DNA of 64,000 nt from Marinifilum caeruleilacunae (lineage in GTDB: Bacteria; Bacteroidota; Bacteroidia; Bacteroidales; Marinifilaceae), in NCBI RefSeq assembly GCF_013141825.1, contig NZ_RZNH01000008.1, positions 81,464 through 145,463 of the forward strand. Direction: 5' to 3'. The first letter of the stretch is position 1; the number at the start of each line of letters is the position of its first letter. Under the pieces are notes generated by a model that was not told the origin of the DNA, made no database searches, and worked only from the letters and a program-made list of their open reading frames with translations. Below, one piece after another: positions 26,580 through 34,953 of the stretch. The position numbers and the translations under genes were made by a program.

Positions 26580-27668
26580 ATGTCAAAAAGTATTCAACAA
26601 ATTCTTGAGCAAGATTCTTTAACAAAAGAAAACATAATTCAACTCTTACAATCCAGTGGTGACGATGAAAAGGCCTTATTTGCTAAATCATCGGAAATCA
26701 AGCTAAAATATATCGGAAAGAATGTATACTTCCGTGGATTGGTTGAATTCTCAAACATCTGCAAAAAAGATTGTTTATACTGCGGTATCAGGGCAGGCAA
26801 CAAAAACGTAGACCGTTACGACATTGCAGATGAAGAAATACTAAAAGCGGCAAAATTTGCTTACGACAACAATTATGGATCTGTTGTTCTTCAATCGGGA
26901 GAAAGATCTGATAAGCAATTTGTTGATCGGATTGAGAATCTTTTAAAAGAAATTAAGAAGCTTAGCAATAACGAATTGGGAATCACCATTTCTCTGGGCG
27001 AGCAAACAAAAGAAACCTATCAGCGTTGGTACGATGCTGGAGCTCACCGTTACCTGTTGCGCATTGAATCGAGCAATCGTGAATTGTATGAGAAAATTCA
27101 CCCACAGAATGAAAACCATGCTCACGATACAAGGCTTGCATGCCTAAAAAGCTTGCAGGATATAGGCTACCAAACCGGCACTGGTGTTATGGTTGGGATT
27201 CCATTTCAAACCTATGAAGATTTGGCCAACGACCTGTTGTTTATGAAAGAATTCGATATCGACATGGTGGGTATGGGCCCCTTTATTGAACATGATGAAA
27301 CGCCGCTATATGAGCATCGCGACAAATTAATGAGTTTGAATGATCGCTTTAGGCTGACTCTAAGAATGATTGCAGTATTGCGAATTTTAATGAAAGATAT
27401 CAATATTGCTTCGGCAACAGCTTTACAGGCAATTGACCCATTAGGAAGAGAGAAGGCCTTAAGAATTGGTGCCAACATTATCATGCCAAACATTACTCCA
27501 ACACAGGAGCGTGCCAATTACCTGTTGTATCAAAACAAGCCTTGTATCGACGAAGGAGCGGATGACTGCACAAATTGCATGGAGGCAAGAATCAATATGG
27601 CTGATGGCGAAATTGGATACGGACAATGGGGAGATTCTAAACATTACGCCAACAGAACCAAAAAATAA
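26580..27668 (+). CDS. hydE: [FeFe]-hydrogenase maturase HydE, radical SAM
   Basis: A radical SAM enzyme of 362 residues needed to assemble the 2Fe subcluster (H-cluster) of [FeFe] hydrogenase; it acts on the iron-cysteine complex made by HydG. The [4Fe-4S]-SAM motif CKKDCLYC is at Cys61, Cys65 and Cys68. A second CX7CX2C motif near the C-terminus (Cys322, Cys330, Cys333) matches the accessory cluster site found in some HydE. BATS-domain residues follow the barrel. It is on plus, while HydG and the hydrogenase are on minus. The sensor kinase gene follows 130 bp downstream. Confidence 0.95.
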   Translation: MSKSIQQILEQDSLTKENIIQLLQSSGDDEKALFAKSSEIKLKYIGKNVYFRGLVEFSNICKKDCLYCGIRAGNKNVDRYDIADEEILKAAKFAYDNNYGSVVLQSGERSDKQFVDRIENLLKEIKKLSNNELGITISLGEQTKETYQRWYDAGAHRYLLRIESSNRELYEKIHPQNENHAHDTRLACLKSLQDIGYQTGTGVMVGIPFQTYEDLANDLLFMKEFDIDMVGMGPFIEHDETPLYEHRDKLMSLNDRFRLTLRMIAVLRILMKDINIASATALQAIDPLGREKALRIGANIIMPNITPTQERANYLLYQNKPCIDEGADDCTNCMEARINMADGEIGYGQWGDSKHYANRTKK

Positions 27669-27797
27669 GTTCCTGATAATATTAACAAGTCGATAACAAA
27701 AAACAGCTTATAAAGCTAGCACAAAGACTTTCAATTCCTTCAAAAAAATTGTACCTTAAAATGCATTAGCAGATTCAGTTACAATTAAAGGAGTATT

Positions 27798-30700
27798 ATG
27801 AGATATTTTGTGGTGTTTTTAATGGTTCTTTGTTTGATTTTACTCCCCAATCATCATTCCAAAGCACAACAATACAGCTTCCAAAACTATTCTTTAGAAG
27901 AAGGTTTACCGCAATCGGAAGTTTTTAGTTTAATTCAAGACAAAAAAGGAAATTTATGGCTTGGCACCAATGGTGGTGGTATTTCTCGTTTTAATGGCAA
28001 AGAATTTATTTCTTATGACAGGCGCCATGGTTTAGCCGATAATAACATCAGGGCTTTGCACCAGGATTCTAAAGAAAATCTCTGGATAGGAACAAGTGTT
28101 GGAATCAGCAGTTTTAATGGCGTTTCCTTTAAAAATTACGATGATACCGATAATGTTCCGAACGCAGTATATTTTAATATCCTGGAAGATAAAAAAGGCA
28201 GAATATGGGCTATGGGTGTAGACCAGGCCAACAGGCAAATCCTATATCGTGAAAAAGGTCAATTCAAGGATTTTATCGAAGAACACAAAGATGTCCTGAA
28301 CAGAACCCAGGTTAGAAATATTCTCATGGACAATTTGGGTACGATCTATATCGCTACCCTTGATGGCTTATTTGAATATAAAGACGACAGCTTATACAGG
28401 TCGCCCCTTAACGACCTACCCGAATTCCAGGGGCAAATTATTTTTCCGGCTTTGGTTGATGATCAAAATCAAATGTGGTTTTCGAATTTCATTATGAATT
28501 ATGGCCTTGTGTTCTACAAAATGCAAGACGGTCAACCAGTAAAAATTGATCTTCCTGTTGACACACCTCCACAGAATTTTGGCTCTATGGCACTTGATTC
28601 CGATAAACGTTTGTGGATTAGTATTTTTGGTACAGGAATTTATTTAATCGATGATAAACATGCCAAAATAATTGATGCCAACAAAGGTTTAATCAATCCA
28701 TTTATAAACAATATTTTGGAAGATCGGGAAGGTAACATTTGGATGACTACCAGTGGAAATGGATTGATAAAATATGGCAACAATAAGTTTCTTTCGCTTG
28801 ACTTCTCGAATGATGTTGGCGGAAATATTGTACGTGCCATTATGCAGGATTCAAAAAACAATTATTGGTTTAGCATATCGGGCAAAGGAATTGTTCAATA
28901 CAAAAAAAATGAAAGAAAAGCATACACTCCTCAGGATCACCCAGGCTTACTAAACATACGAGATTTTTACGAACTGCCCAATGGAAACATACTTATGGCA
29001 GGCTTTAATGGTTTGATTGAATTCAATGGCTACACTTTCCGAGATGTTACTTTAAGATATGGCTTACCTCAAGGAACAGGGGTTATTGATATTTTGGAAA
29101 AAGATGGTGAATTGTGGATGACCACTCAAGGTTTTGGCGTGATTCATTACGATAAAAACAACCAACGAACTCAAATTTCAACCCAAAGTCATGGGCTAAA
29201 GACAAACCTGATTACAAATGTTTATGTCGACTCAAAAAATCGTGCATGGTTTTCACACTTTCAGGGTTTGAGCATGTTCGAAAAAGATAGCGTAATTAAT
29301 TTCGATGAAACCAATGGCCTGAATTACAAATGGGTAATGCAGGTTAGCGAGGACACCAACGGAAATATTTGGGCCGCAACCTTCAGTGGTGGAATTAACA
29401 TTTGGGATGGCAACGAATGGAGGTATCTAACCACCATGGAAGGCCTAAGTTCGGATATCGCCTATTCTATCCTGACAGATGCAAATGGAACAATTTGGGT
29501 TGGAGCACAAAATGGTGTGGATAGAATCAATTATAACGAAAAAAGTGAGATTGAAACCATTAGAAATTACAATAAATATGATGGATTTGTTGGCGTAGAA
29601 AACAATGGATCATGTAATTATATCGACAAAAAGGGAAACCTATGGTTTGGCACCATTAATGGTGCAATGATGTTTAGCCCAACCAAGGACATTGTGAATG
29701 AAAAACCTCCTATTATCCAGCTAACTGATATCAAATTGTTTTTCCAAAATGTAAATTGGAGAGATGAAAAATACAGCAAATGCATGTGTGGAGTAAATCC
29801 ATGGTTTCCGTTGCCACAAGATTTGAACCTGACCCATGATATGCACCACCTCACCTTTAAATTCGAGGCTTTAAGCTACAAGGCTCCTGAGAAGGTGAAA
29901 TACAAATGGAAACTTGAAGGCCTGGATCAGGATTGGTCGCCGGTAAGCGACAAAAGCGAAGCCATTTATTCCAGGATACCTCCAGGTGAATATACTTTTA
30001 AAATAAAAGCTTCGAACAGCGATGGCTTCTGGACCCCCAATCCTTATGAATATCATTTTAAAATAAGACCACCATGGTTTAAAACATGGTGGGCTATGAG
30101 TTTGGCAGCACTGATATTGGCTCTTGTTATATATCTTATCATGCGAGCACGAATTCGAAGTATTCAGCAAAAAAGAATTGAACTGGAAAAACTGGTAGAC
30201 GAGAAAACAAAAGAGGTTCGTGAGCAAAAATTTGAAATTGAAGCTCAAAATAAAGTTTTGGCAAGTCAGAAAGATGAAATTACAGAACAGGCTCAAAATC
30301 TTCAAAAGTCCTATATCAACCTGATACATTTGAACGATATTGGGAAAGTAATTACTGCCAATTTATCTGTCGAGAATATTATCGATGCAGTTTACGAATC
30401 GGTAAACGAATTGATGGATGCTTCTATTTTTGGAATTGGGATTCATCAGAGAGAAAGCAATAGCCTTGTTTTTCCGAGAATAAAAGAAGATGGGAGCAAT
30501 TTGGATGCAGTTGAGTTTGCCCTGGAAGATGATAGCAGGTTGGCAGTTTATTGTTTTAAAGAGAAGAAAGATGTATTTATTGCCGACCTACAGAAGGAAT
30601 ACCACAAGTACATCACAAAAATTATTCCTGTTGAAAAGTCGGGCACACCTCAATCTGTTATTTACCTGCCATTAAAAATCAAAAATAAGGTTACCGGTGT

Positions 30701-31595
30701 AATTACGGTTCAAAGTTTTGCGAAAAATGCGTATCAAAACTACCATTTGTCTTTATTGCAAAATATTGCCGTATATGCAAGTATTGCTGTTGAAAATGCA
30801 CAATCGTACCGACAAATAGAACGGCAAAGTAAGCGATTGCAACAAGCCAATAGCGATATCAAAAAGCAAAAGGAAGAAATTCAAGTCAAGAATACTGAGT
30901 TGACCGATTTAAATCACGAAAAGAACCATTTGATAGGAATTATTGCTCATGATTTGAAAAATCCTTTAACATCTACCATATCGATTACTGAATATTTACA
31001 AGACAAGTTAAAGCAGGAAGACAAAGAAGAAGATTTGGAGAATGTATCATTTATGCTGCGAGCTTTGCAAAGAATGAATGAAATGATCTCAAAGATTCTG
31101 GATATTGGTGTCATCGAATCCAAATCGATTAATCTTCACCTGGAAAAAACCAACCTAAAAAAGTTAATCGAGATTGTAAATATTCATTTTAAATATCATT
31201 TGGAACAAAAGCAATTACAATTAAAACTTGATGCTAACGACACTTATGCCCTTGTTGATCCGAATTACATGACCCAGGTATATGAAAATCTGGTATCCAA
31301 TGCCATTAAGTTCTCGCCTAAAAATAAGAACATTCACATCAGGATTTGGGAGGAAGGTAATACAGTACGATCGCTGGTGAGCGATGAAGGGCCAGGAATA
31401 TCGAAAGAAGATCAGGGCAAATTGTTTGGGAAATTCCAAAGACTTAGCACAAAACCAACCGGAGGCGAAAAATCGACAGGCCTTGGTCTCTCGATTGTGA
31501 AAAAGTATGTGGAAGCAATGAAAGGAAAAGTTTGGTGCGAAAGTGAACCTGGAAAAGGGGCAAACTTCTACATTGAACTGGAAAAAGCAATCTAA
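27798..31595 (+). CDS. Propeller-type sensor histidine kinase (no receiver or DNA-binding domain)
   Basis: This 1265-residue membrane sensor has a signal peptide (about 1-24), two seven-bladed Reg_prop (ligand-binding beta-propeller) domains up to about residue 650 with repeated words like GNLWLGTNGGGISRFNG, then a Y_Y_Y domain (about 690-770), a TM helix (about 778-797), a coiled coil, a GAF domain (about 860-1000), and a histidine kinase core. His is in the H-box IIAHDLKNPLTS near 1051; N-box NLVSNAIKFSP, G1 DEGPGIS and G2 GLGLSIVKKY are intact. Unlike the hybrid two-component systems of Bacteroides, it lacks receiver and HTH modules, so a separate response regulator is required. It lies between hydE and the HydG/TM1266 genes; a link to hydrogenase control is only positional. 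Confidence 0.93.
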   Translation: MRYFVVFLMVLCLILLPNHHSKAQQYSFQNYSLEEGLPQSEVFSLIQDKKGNLWLGTNGGGISRFNGKEFISYDRRHGLADNNIRALHQDSKENLWIGTSVGISSFNGVSFKNYDDTDNVPNAVYFNILEDKKGRIWAMGVDQANRQILYREKGQFKDFIEEHKDVLNRTQVRNILMDNLGTIYIATLDGLFEYKDDSLYRSPLNDLPEFQGQIIFPALVDDQNQMWFSNFIMNYGLVFYKMQDGQPVKIDLPVDTPPQNFGSMALDSDKRLWISIFGTGIYLIDDKHAKIIDANKGLINPFINNILEDREGNIWMTTSGNGLIKYGNNKFLSLDFSNDVGGNIVRAIMQDSKNNYWFSISGKGIVQYKKNERKAYTPQDHPGLLNIRDFYELPNGNILMAGFNGLIEFNGYTFRDVTLRYGLPQGTGVIDILEKDGELWMTTQGFGVIHYDKNNQRTQISTQSHGLKTNLITNVYVDSKNRAWFSHFQGLSMFEKDSVINFDETNGLNYKWVMQVSEDTNGNIWAATFSGGINIWDGNEWRYLTTMEGLSSDIAYSILTDANGTIWVGAQNGVDRINYNEKSEIETIRNYNKYDGFVGVENNGSCNYIDKKGNLWFGTINGAMMFSPTKDIVNEKPPIIQLTDIKLFFQNVNWRDEKYSKCMCGVNPWFPLPQDLNLTHDMHHLTFKFEALSYKAPEKVKYKWKLEGLDQDWSPVSDKSEAIYSRIPPGEYTFKIKASNSDGFWTPNPYEYHFKIRPPWFKTWWAMSLAALILALVIYLIMRARIRSIQQKRIELEKLVDEKTKEVREQKFEIEAQNKVLASQKDEITEQAQNLQKSYINLIHLNDIGKVITANLSVENIIDAVYESVNELMDASIFGIGIHQRESNSLVFPRIKEDGSNLDAVEFALEDDSRLAVYCFKEKKDVFIADLQKEYHKYITKIIPVEKSGTPQSVIYLPLKIKNKVTGVITVQSFAKNAYQNYHLSLLQNIAVYASIAVENAQSYRQIERQSKRLQQANSDIKKQKEEIQVKNTELTDLNHEKNHLIGIIAHDLKNPLTSTISITEYLQDKLKQEDKEEDLENVSFMLRALQRMNEMISKILDIGVIESKSINLHLEKTNLKKLIEIVNIHFKYHLEQKQLQLKLDANDTYALVDPNYMTQVYENLVSNAIKFSPKNKNIHIRIWEEGNTVRSLVSDEGPGISKEDQGKLFGKFQRLSTKPTGGEKSTGLGLSIVKKYVEAMKGKVWCESEPGKGANFYIELEKAI

Positions 31596-31597
31596 AA

Positions 31598-31620
31598 AAT
31601 GTCCGGCAAAACCGGACATT
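31598..31620. terminator. Bidirectional terminator between sensor kinase and hydrogenase regulator
   Basis: AATGTCCGG (31598-31606) and CCGGACATT (31612-31620) form a 9-bp stem with a CAAAA loop, with T/A tracts on both sides. Confidence 0.85.
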
Positions 31621-31630
31621 TTCTTTTCAT

Positions 31631-31894
31631 CTATGGTTCGAAAAACATGTGTTGAATTTCAACGCCTTCAATGGCATAGATCTCTTTTTCGAACCGATCC
31701 ATATCTTCTGCCGAGCCAATTACCTGAATTAGCATCAGACCATAAGGGTGACTTTCTGCATGCTCTACCTCATAAATCCCTAACCTGGTTTTTATTGAGT
31801 TTACATATCGAGCCAGAATCTCTTGAACACAACCATTTTCTTTCTCCTTGTCACGGATAAGAATCCCAAAAATTCGAATAGCTGATTTTATCAT
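31631..31894 (-). CDS. Iron-only hydrogenase system regulator, TM1266 type
   Basis: This 87-residue protein belongs to the putative iron-only hydrogenase system regulator family (TM1266-like), with an ACT/NikR-C-like ferredoxin fold of beta-alpha-beta pattern. Features seen are IRIFGILIRDKE at the start, a conserved YEVEHAESHPYGLMLIQVIG centre, and IYAIEGVEIQHMFFEP at the end. It lacks an HTH domain, so ligand sensing or partner binding is more likely than direct DNA binding. The family is known only from its regular co-occurrence with HydE/F/G. It is 87 bp downstream of hydG on the same strand. Confidence 0.88.
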   Translation of the reverse strand: MIKSAIRIFGILIRDKEKENGCVQEILARYVNSIKTRLGIYEVEHAESHPYGLMLIQVIGSAEDMDRFEKEIYAIEGVEIQHMFFEP

Positions 31895-31981
31895 CGTTAC
31901 AGAATTTTGAATTAGCGAATAGGGCTTTTATAAGTTACGAAAAAAGCACTATTTTATGAACTCAAAATCCCATCGAATTCT

Positions 31982-33415
31982 TTAGAAATATAGGTCGCGC
32001 TCCCCTTTTTTTACAAGTTCAAGGCGTTCTTCAAGCTGTTCTACTTTCTGAACATCCTTTAATTCTTTCTTTTTAATCTCGATTAATTTATAGCCCTTCT
32101 CTTTCATTTCAGGCGTACCATAATCCTCAAGATATTCAGCCAGTGTTAAAATAGCATTCTGCGTACAATATCTTTTAATGAAGCCCGGAACCGAAAATTC
32201 CATAAAATGCTCTCCAGTTCTTCCCTTACGGTAACAAGCCGTACAGAACGATGGTAAGTATTCTTTGTCCAACAACTCGTCAATGACTTCGCCAAGACTT
32301 CTTGTATCGCCAATTTCGAATTGCTCGTGATCCAATTTCTGTTCTTCGCGAGATTTTTCGGTATATCCACCCAATTGAATATTTGTTCCTGCATCGATTT
32401 GGGAAACACCTAAGCGAATCACCTCTTCTCTAATTTCCTGAGATTCGCGAGCGGTTAAAATCATACCGGTATACGGAACTGCCAATCTTAAAATGGCAAC
32501 CAATCGGATAAATTCTTCATCGTTCACCTCATATTTAGGATCGATAGTAGAATCGGAAGCAGCCTTAATTCTTGGGAAAGAAATGGTATGCGGTCCAACA
32601 TTATAACACGCTTCGAAATGGTTTACGTGACGCACAAGACCCATTACATCAAATTTCCAGTCATACAATCCGAATAAGGCACCAATTCCAACATCATCGA
32701 TTAAGGCTTCCTGTGCCCTGTCTAATCCGGTTAAGCGCCAATCGAAATCCGATTTTTTACCACTAATGTGATATTTGGCGTAAGCTTCGCGATTGTAGGT
32801 TTCCTGAAAGATTTGATAGGTACCAATTCCGGCATCCTTTACTTTTTTATATCCTTCGATATCCAGTGGAGCGGCATTAATGTTTACGCGACGAATTTCT
32901 CCATGGCCTGATTTCACTTCATATACGGTTCGAACAGAATCAGCAATAAAATCGGCATCGTACATTGGGTGTTCACCATACACCAAAATCAATCTCTTCT
33001 GCCCATTATCTTCCAGTGCCTTAACATCACTAATAATTTGTTTATGTGTAAGGGTGGTACGAATTTGTTTCTTATTCGATGCTCTAAATCCACAATAAGT
33101 ACAATTATTGGTACACTTGTTTCCAATGTATAGAGGTGCAAAAATTACAATTCTGTCACCATACACTTTCTCCTTTAGAGTACGAGCACCTTCTTTAATT
33201 TCCTCAATCAGTTCAGGATCTTCTGTCTTCAACAATACAGCCGTTTCCTGTAAACTCAGTCTATTCTTATCTAACGACTTTTGAATAATTCGACGAACAT
33301 TTTCCTTTGATGCATCTGCTTCGTTCAGCATCTCCCAAATTTCATCTTCATCGATAAAAGGTTTCATCCTCTCATCCTTAATCCGATACTCTTGAGGTTT
33401 GTAAATCATTTTCAT
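31982..33415 (-). CDS. hydG: [FeFe]-hydrogenase maturase HydG, radical SAM
   Basis: HydG cleaves tyrosine to supply CO and cyanide for the H-cluster, delivering an Fe(CO)2(CN)-cysteine synthon. The N-terminal SAM cluster motif is CTNNCTYC (Cys101, Cys105, Cys108 with the ATG start at 33415). The C-terminal auxiliary cluster motif CX2CX22C is present (CTAC ... RYC), which distinguishes HydG from ThiH. From 33415 the product is 477 residues; the longest frame opens with TTG at 33436 and another ATG is at 33409. It precedes the TM1266-type gene. Neither hydF nor an aspartase gene is in the window. Confidence 0.95.
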   Translation of the reverse strand: MKMIYKPQEYRIKDERMKPFIDEDEIWEMLNEADASKENVRRIIQKSLDKNRLSLQETAVLLKTEDPELIEEIKEGARTLKEKVYGDRIVIFAPLYIGNKCTNNCTYCGFRASNKKQIRTTLTHKQIISDVKALEDNGQKRLILVYGEHPMYDADFIADSVRTVYEVKSGHGEIRRVNINAAPLDIEGYKKVKDAGIGTYQIFQETYNREAYAKYHISGKKSDFDWRLTGLDRAQEALIDDVGIGALFGLYDWKFDVMGLVRHVNHFEACYNVGPHTISFPRIKAASDSTIDPKYEVNDEEFIRLVAILRLAVPYTGMILTARESQEIREEVIRLGVSQIDAGTNIQLGGYTEKSREEQKLDHEQFEIGDTRSLGEVIDELLDKEYLPSFCTACYRKGRTGEHFMEFSVPGFIKRYCTQNAILTLAEYLEDYGTPEMKEKGYKLIEIKKKELKDVQKVEQLEERLELVKKGERDLYF

Positions 33416-33434
33416 GTTGTACGCTGTATATCTC

Positions 33435-33467
33435 AAGTTATATTGTGTTTGCTATACAATACAACTT
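33435..33467 (-). promoter_or_regulatory. Inverted repeat in the hydG leader
   Basis: AAGTTATATTGT (33435-33446) and ACAATACAACTT (33456-33467) pair at 11 of 12 positions around 9 bases, 20-52 bp before the hydG ATG. It could be an operator or an mRNA hairpin. Confidence 0.45.
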
Positions 33468-33602
33468 AATAGTATTTTGTTAGTTTTCAGTACAAAATTA
33501 ATCATTATTTGCTTGTAAATACCATCAATTGGAGTTTAAGGTCTATTTTTTCTTTATTCTATTTTAATTCAAAGTCCAAGGATAAAAATGGCACAAAAAA
33601 AA

Positions 33603-33623
33603 CCCTTAGTTTATCACTAAGGG
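33603..33623 (-). terminator. Terminator after the outer membrane protein gene
   Basis: CCCTTAG-TTTATCAC-TAAGGG stem with U8 on the minus strand, 24 bp after the stop. Confidence 0.8.
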
Positions 33624-33646
33624 CTTCAGTATAACACCGTATATTT

Positions 33647-34948
33647 TTATTGGTATTTTCTCTTGAAGAACCAGTTTTCGAAAAGATTCATTTCAATGTT
33701 AATTCTTCCAAAATCTTCTCGAACAAGATTATTTTTAGTCGATCCCATTTGACCAAATTCAAAAGACAAATTGATCATACCGTTTCCTCGAGCCAATGGC
33801 ATACCAATACCAAAGCTTAATCCTGCTGTTTTAATTCTCTCGTTGCGAACTTCTATATAACCTGTATCATAAAAAGCTCCAAATCGATAGGTCATTTTCT
33901 TGAAAAATTTGGTTGCATAACCATCATTGGCATTGTAAATGGTTGCCAGGGAGAATTTATTTCTATCCAAAAGCAAATTATCTTTTTCGAACTTTTGTGT
34001 TTCACTCCATTTTTCCAACAAGTAGTCGGCACCAATCCATAACTGTTTTCCTTTGTTCAATCCTAAAGAAACACCATAAGATTCAGGAACATCATAACGA
34101 CCTCTATCGGTATCTTCATATTTTACAGAACCTATATTTGTTACTTCAACTACACGTTTGGCACTTACTCCAATTTTAGGTTGATATTTTAATCCCAGCA
34201 TTAAAGAGTTGTCAGCAAAGTCCATTTTATATTGTGCTCCCACATTAAAATGCAGACCTTGAGAAATCAATTTTGATCGGTTTTGATAGGTAAAACCAGA
34301 ACCTCCTTCAGGAACAATAATTTCATCTCTCGAGTTATTTCCAAAAATATAAATCCCATTCACACCCAATGATAGATCATCTGTAATCTGAAATCCATTA
34401 GAGAAAACTACTTGATTTAATCCACCAGAACCAAGAAGAGAACGAATGATATAGTCGGTCGAACCTTCTACCAATTCCCTACTTGTAATATCATATCCTA
34501 AACTTGTATATGGTGATAAGGAAACAGCCACACCATAACGCGGCGATGCTTTAAATCCGAATGCCAGTTTCGATAAGTTTAAATCATTAAAGGTATCGCT
34601 ATCATTCCCTTGTGTTAGGTTACTAAATTTTGCAACCATTCCCAACTGGAAAATAAATGTCATACTATCGAGTTGAGTAAGCGCTGCAGGGTTATTGATA
34701 TTTAAAACCCTACCATCTCGGTACGACAAACTTGCCATTCCTGTTGGATTAATAATATCTTGAGTCATCAATTCTCCTAGTCCATAATATGAATATGGAG
34801 AACTGGTATTATTCTGTGCTATCGAACTTGAAGAAATTGCAATTGATCCAATGATTACCAATAGGAATATTCTGACAATTGATTTTACTGACTTTAGGCT
34901 CTTCATTAATCTGATAATATATAGTGTAACTAATTTTTTTTCACTCAT
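33647..34948 (-). CDS. Outer membrane beta-barrel protein (FadL/OmpP1-like), function unknown
   Basis: This 433-residue protein has a signal-peptide-like hydrophobic segment ending at SSIAQ. The rest alternates polar and hydrophobic residues with the aromatic spacing of an outer membrane barrel, and opens with SSPYSYYGLGELMTQDIINP, typical of OmpP1/FadL-like proteins in Bacteroidota. The first ATG (34946-34948) follows the upstream stop by 5 bp. The ATG at 34904-34906 would give a more ordinary signal peptide without the 14 extra residues. It forms an operon with the DUF4270 lipoprotein. The transported substrate is unknown. Confidence 0.78.
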   Translation of the reverse strand: MSEKKLVTLYIIRLMKSLKSVKSIVRIFLLVIIGSIAISSSSIAQNNTSSPYSYYGLGELMTQDIINPTGMASLSYRDGRVLNINNPAALTQLDSMTFIFQLGMVAKFSNLTQGNDSDTFNDLNLSKLAFGFKASPRYGVAVSLSPYTSLGYDITSRELVEGSTDYIIRSLLGSGGLNQVVFSNGFQITDDLSLGVNGIYIFGNNSRDEIIVPEGGSGFTYQNRSKLISQGLHFNVGAQYKMDFADNSLMLGLKYQPKIGVSAKRVVEVTNIGSVKYEDTDRGRYDVPESYGVSLGLNKGKQLWIGADYLLEKWSETQKFEKDNLLLDRNKFSLATIYNANDGYATKFFKKMTYRFGAFYDTGYIEVRNERIKTAGLSFGIGMPLARGNGMINLSFEFGQMGSTKNNLVREDFGRINIEMNLFENWFFKRKYQ

Positions 34949-34953
34949 CCTTA

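Noticed and set aside
27798-31595. Reading the sensor kinase as a full hybrid two-component system
   Set aside because: The protein ends right after the HATPase domain; no receiver aspartate motif or AraC-type HTH follows in any frame.
33416-33436. Longer N-terminus of HydG from a TTG codon
   Set aside because: The seven added residues lie in the inverted repeat of the leader; ATG starts at 33415 or 33409 are better.
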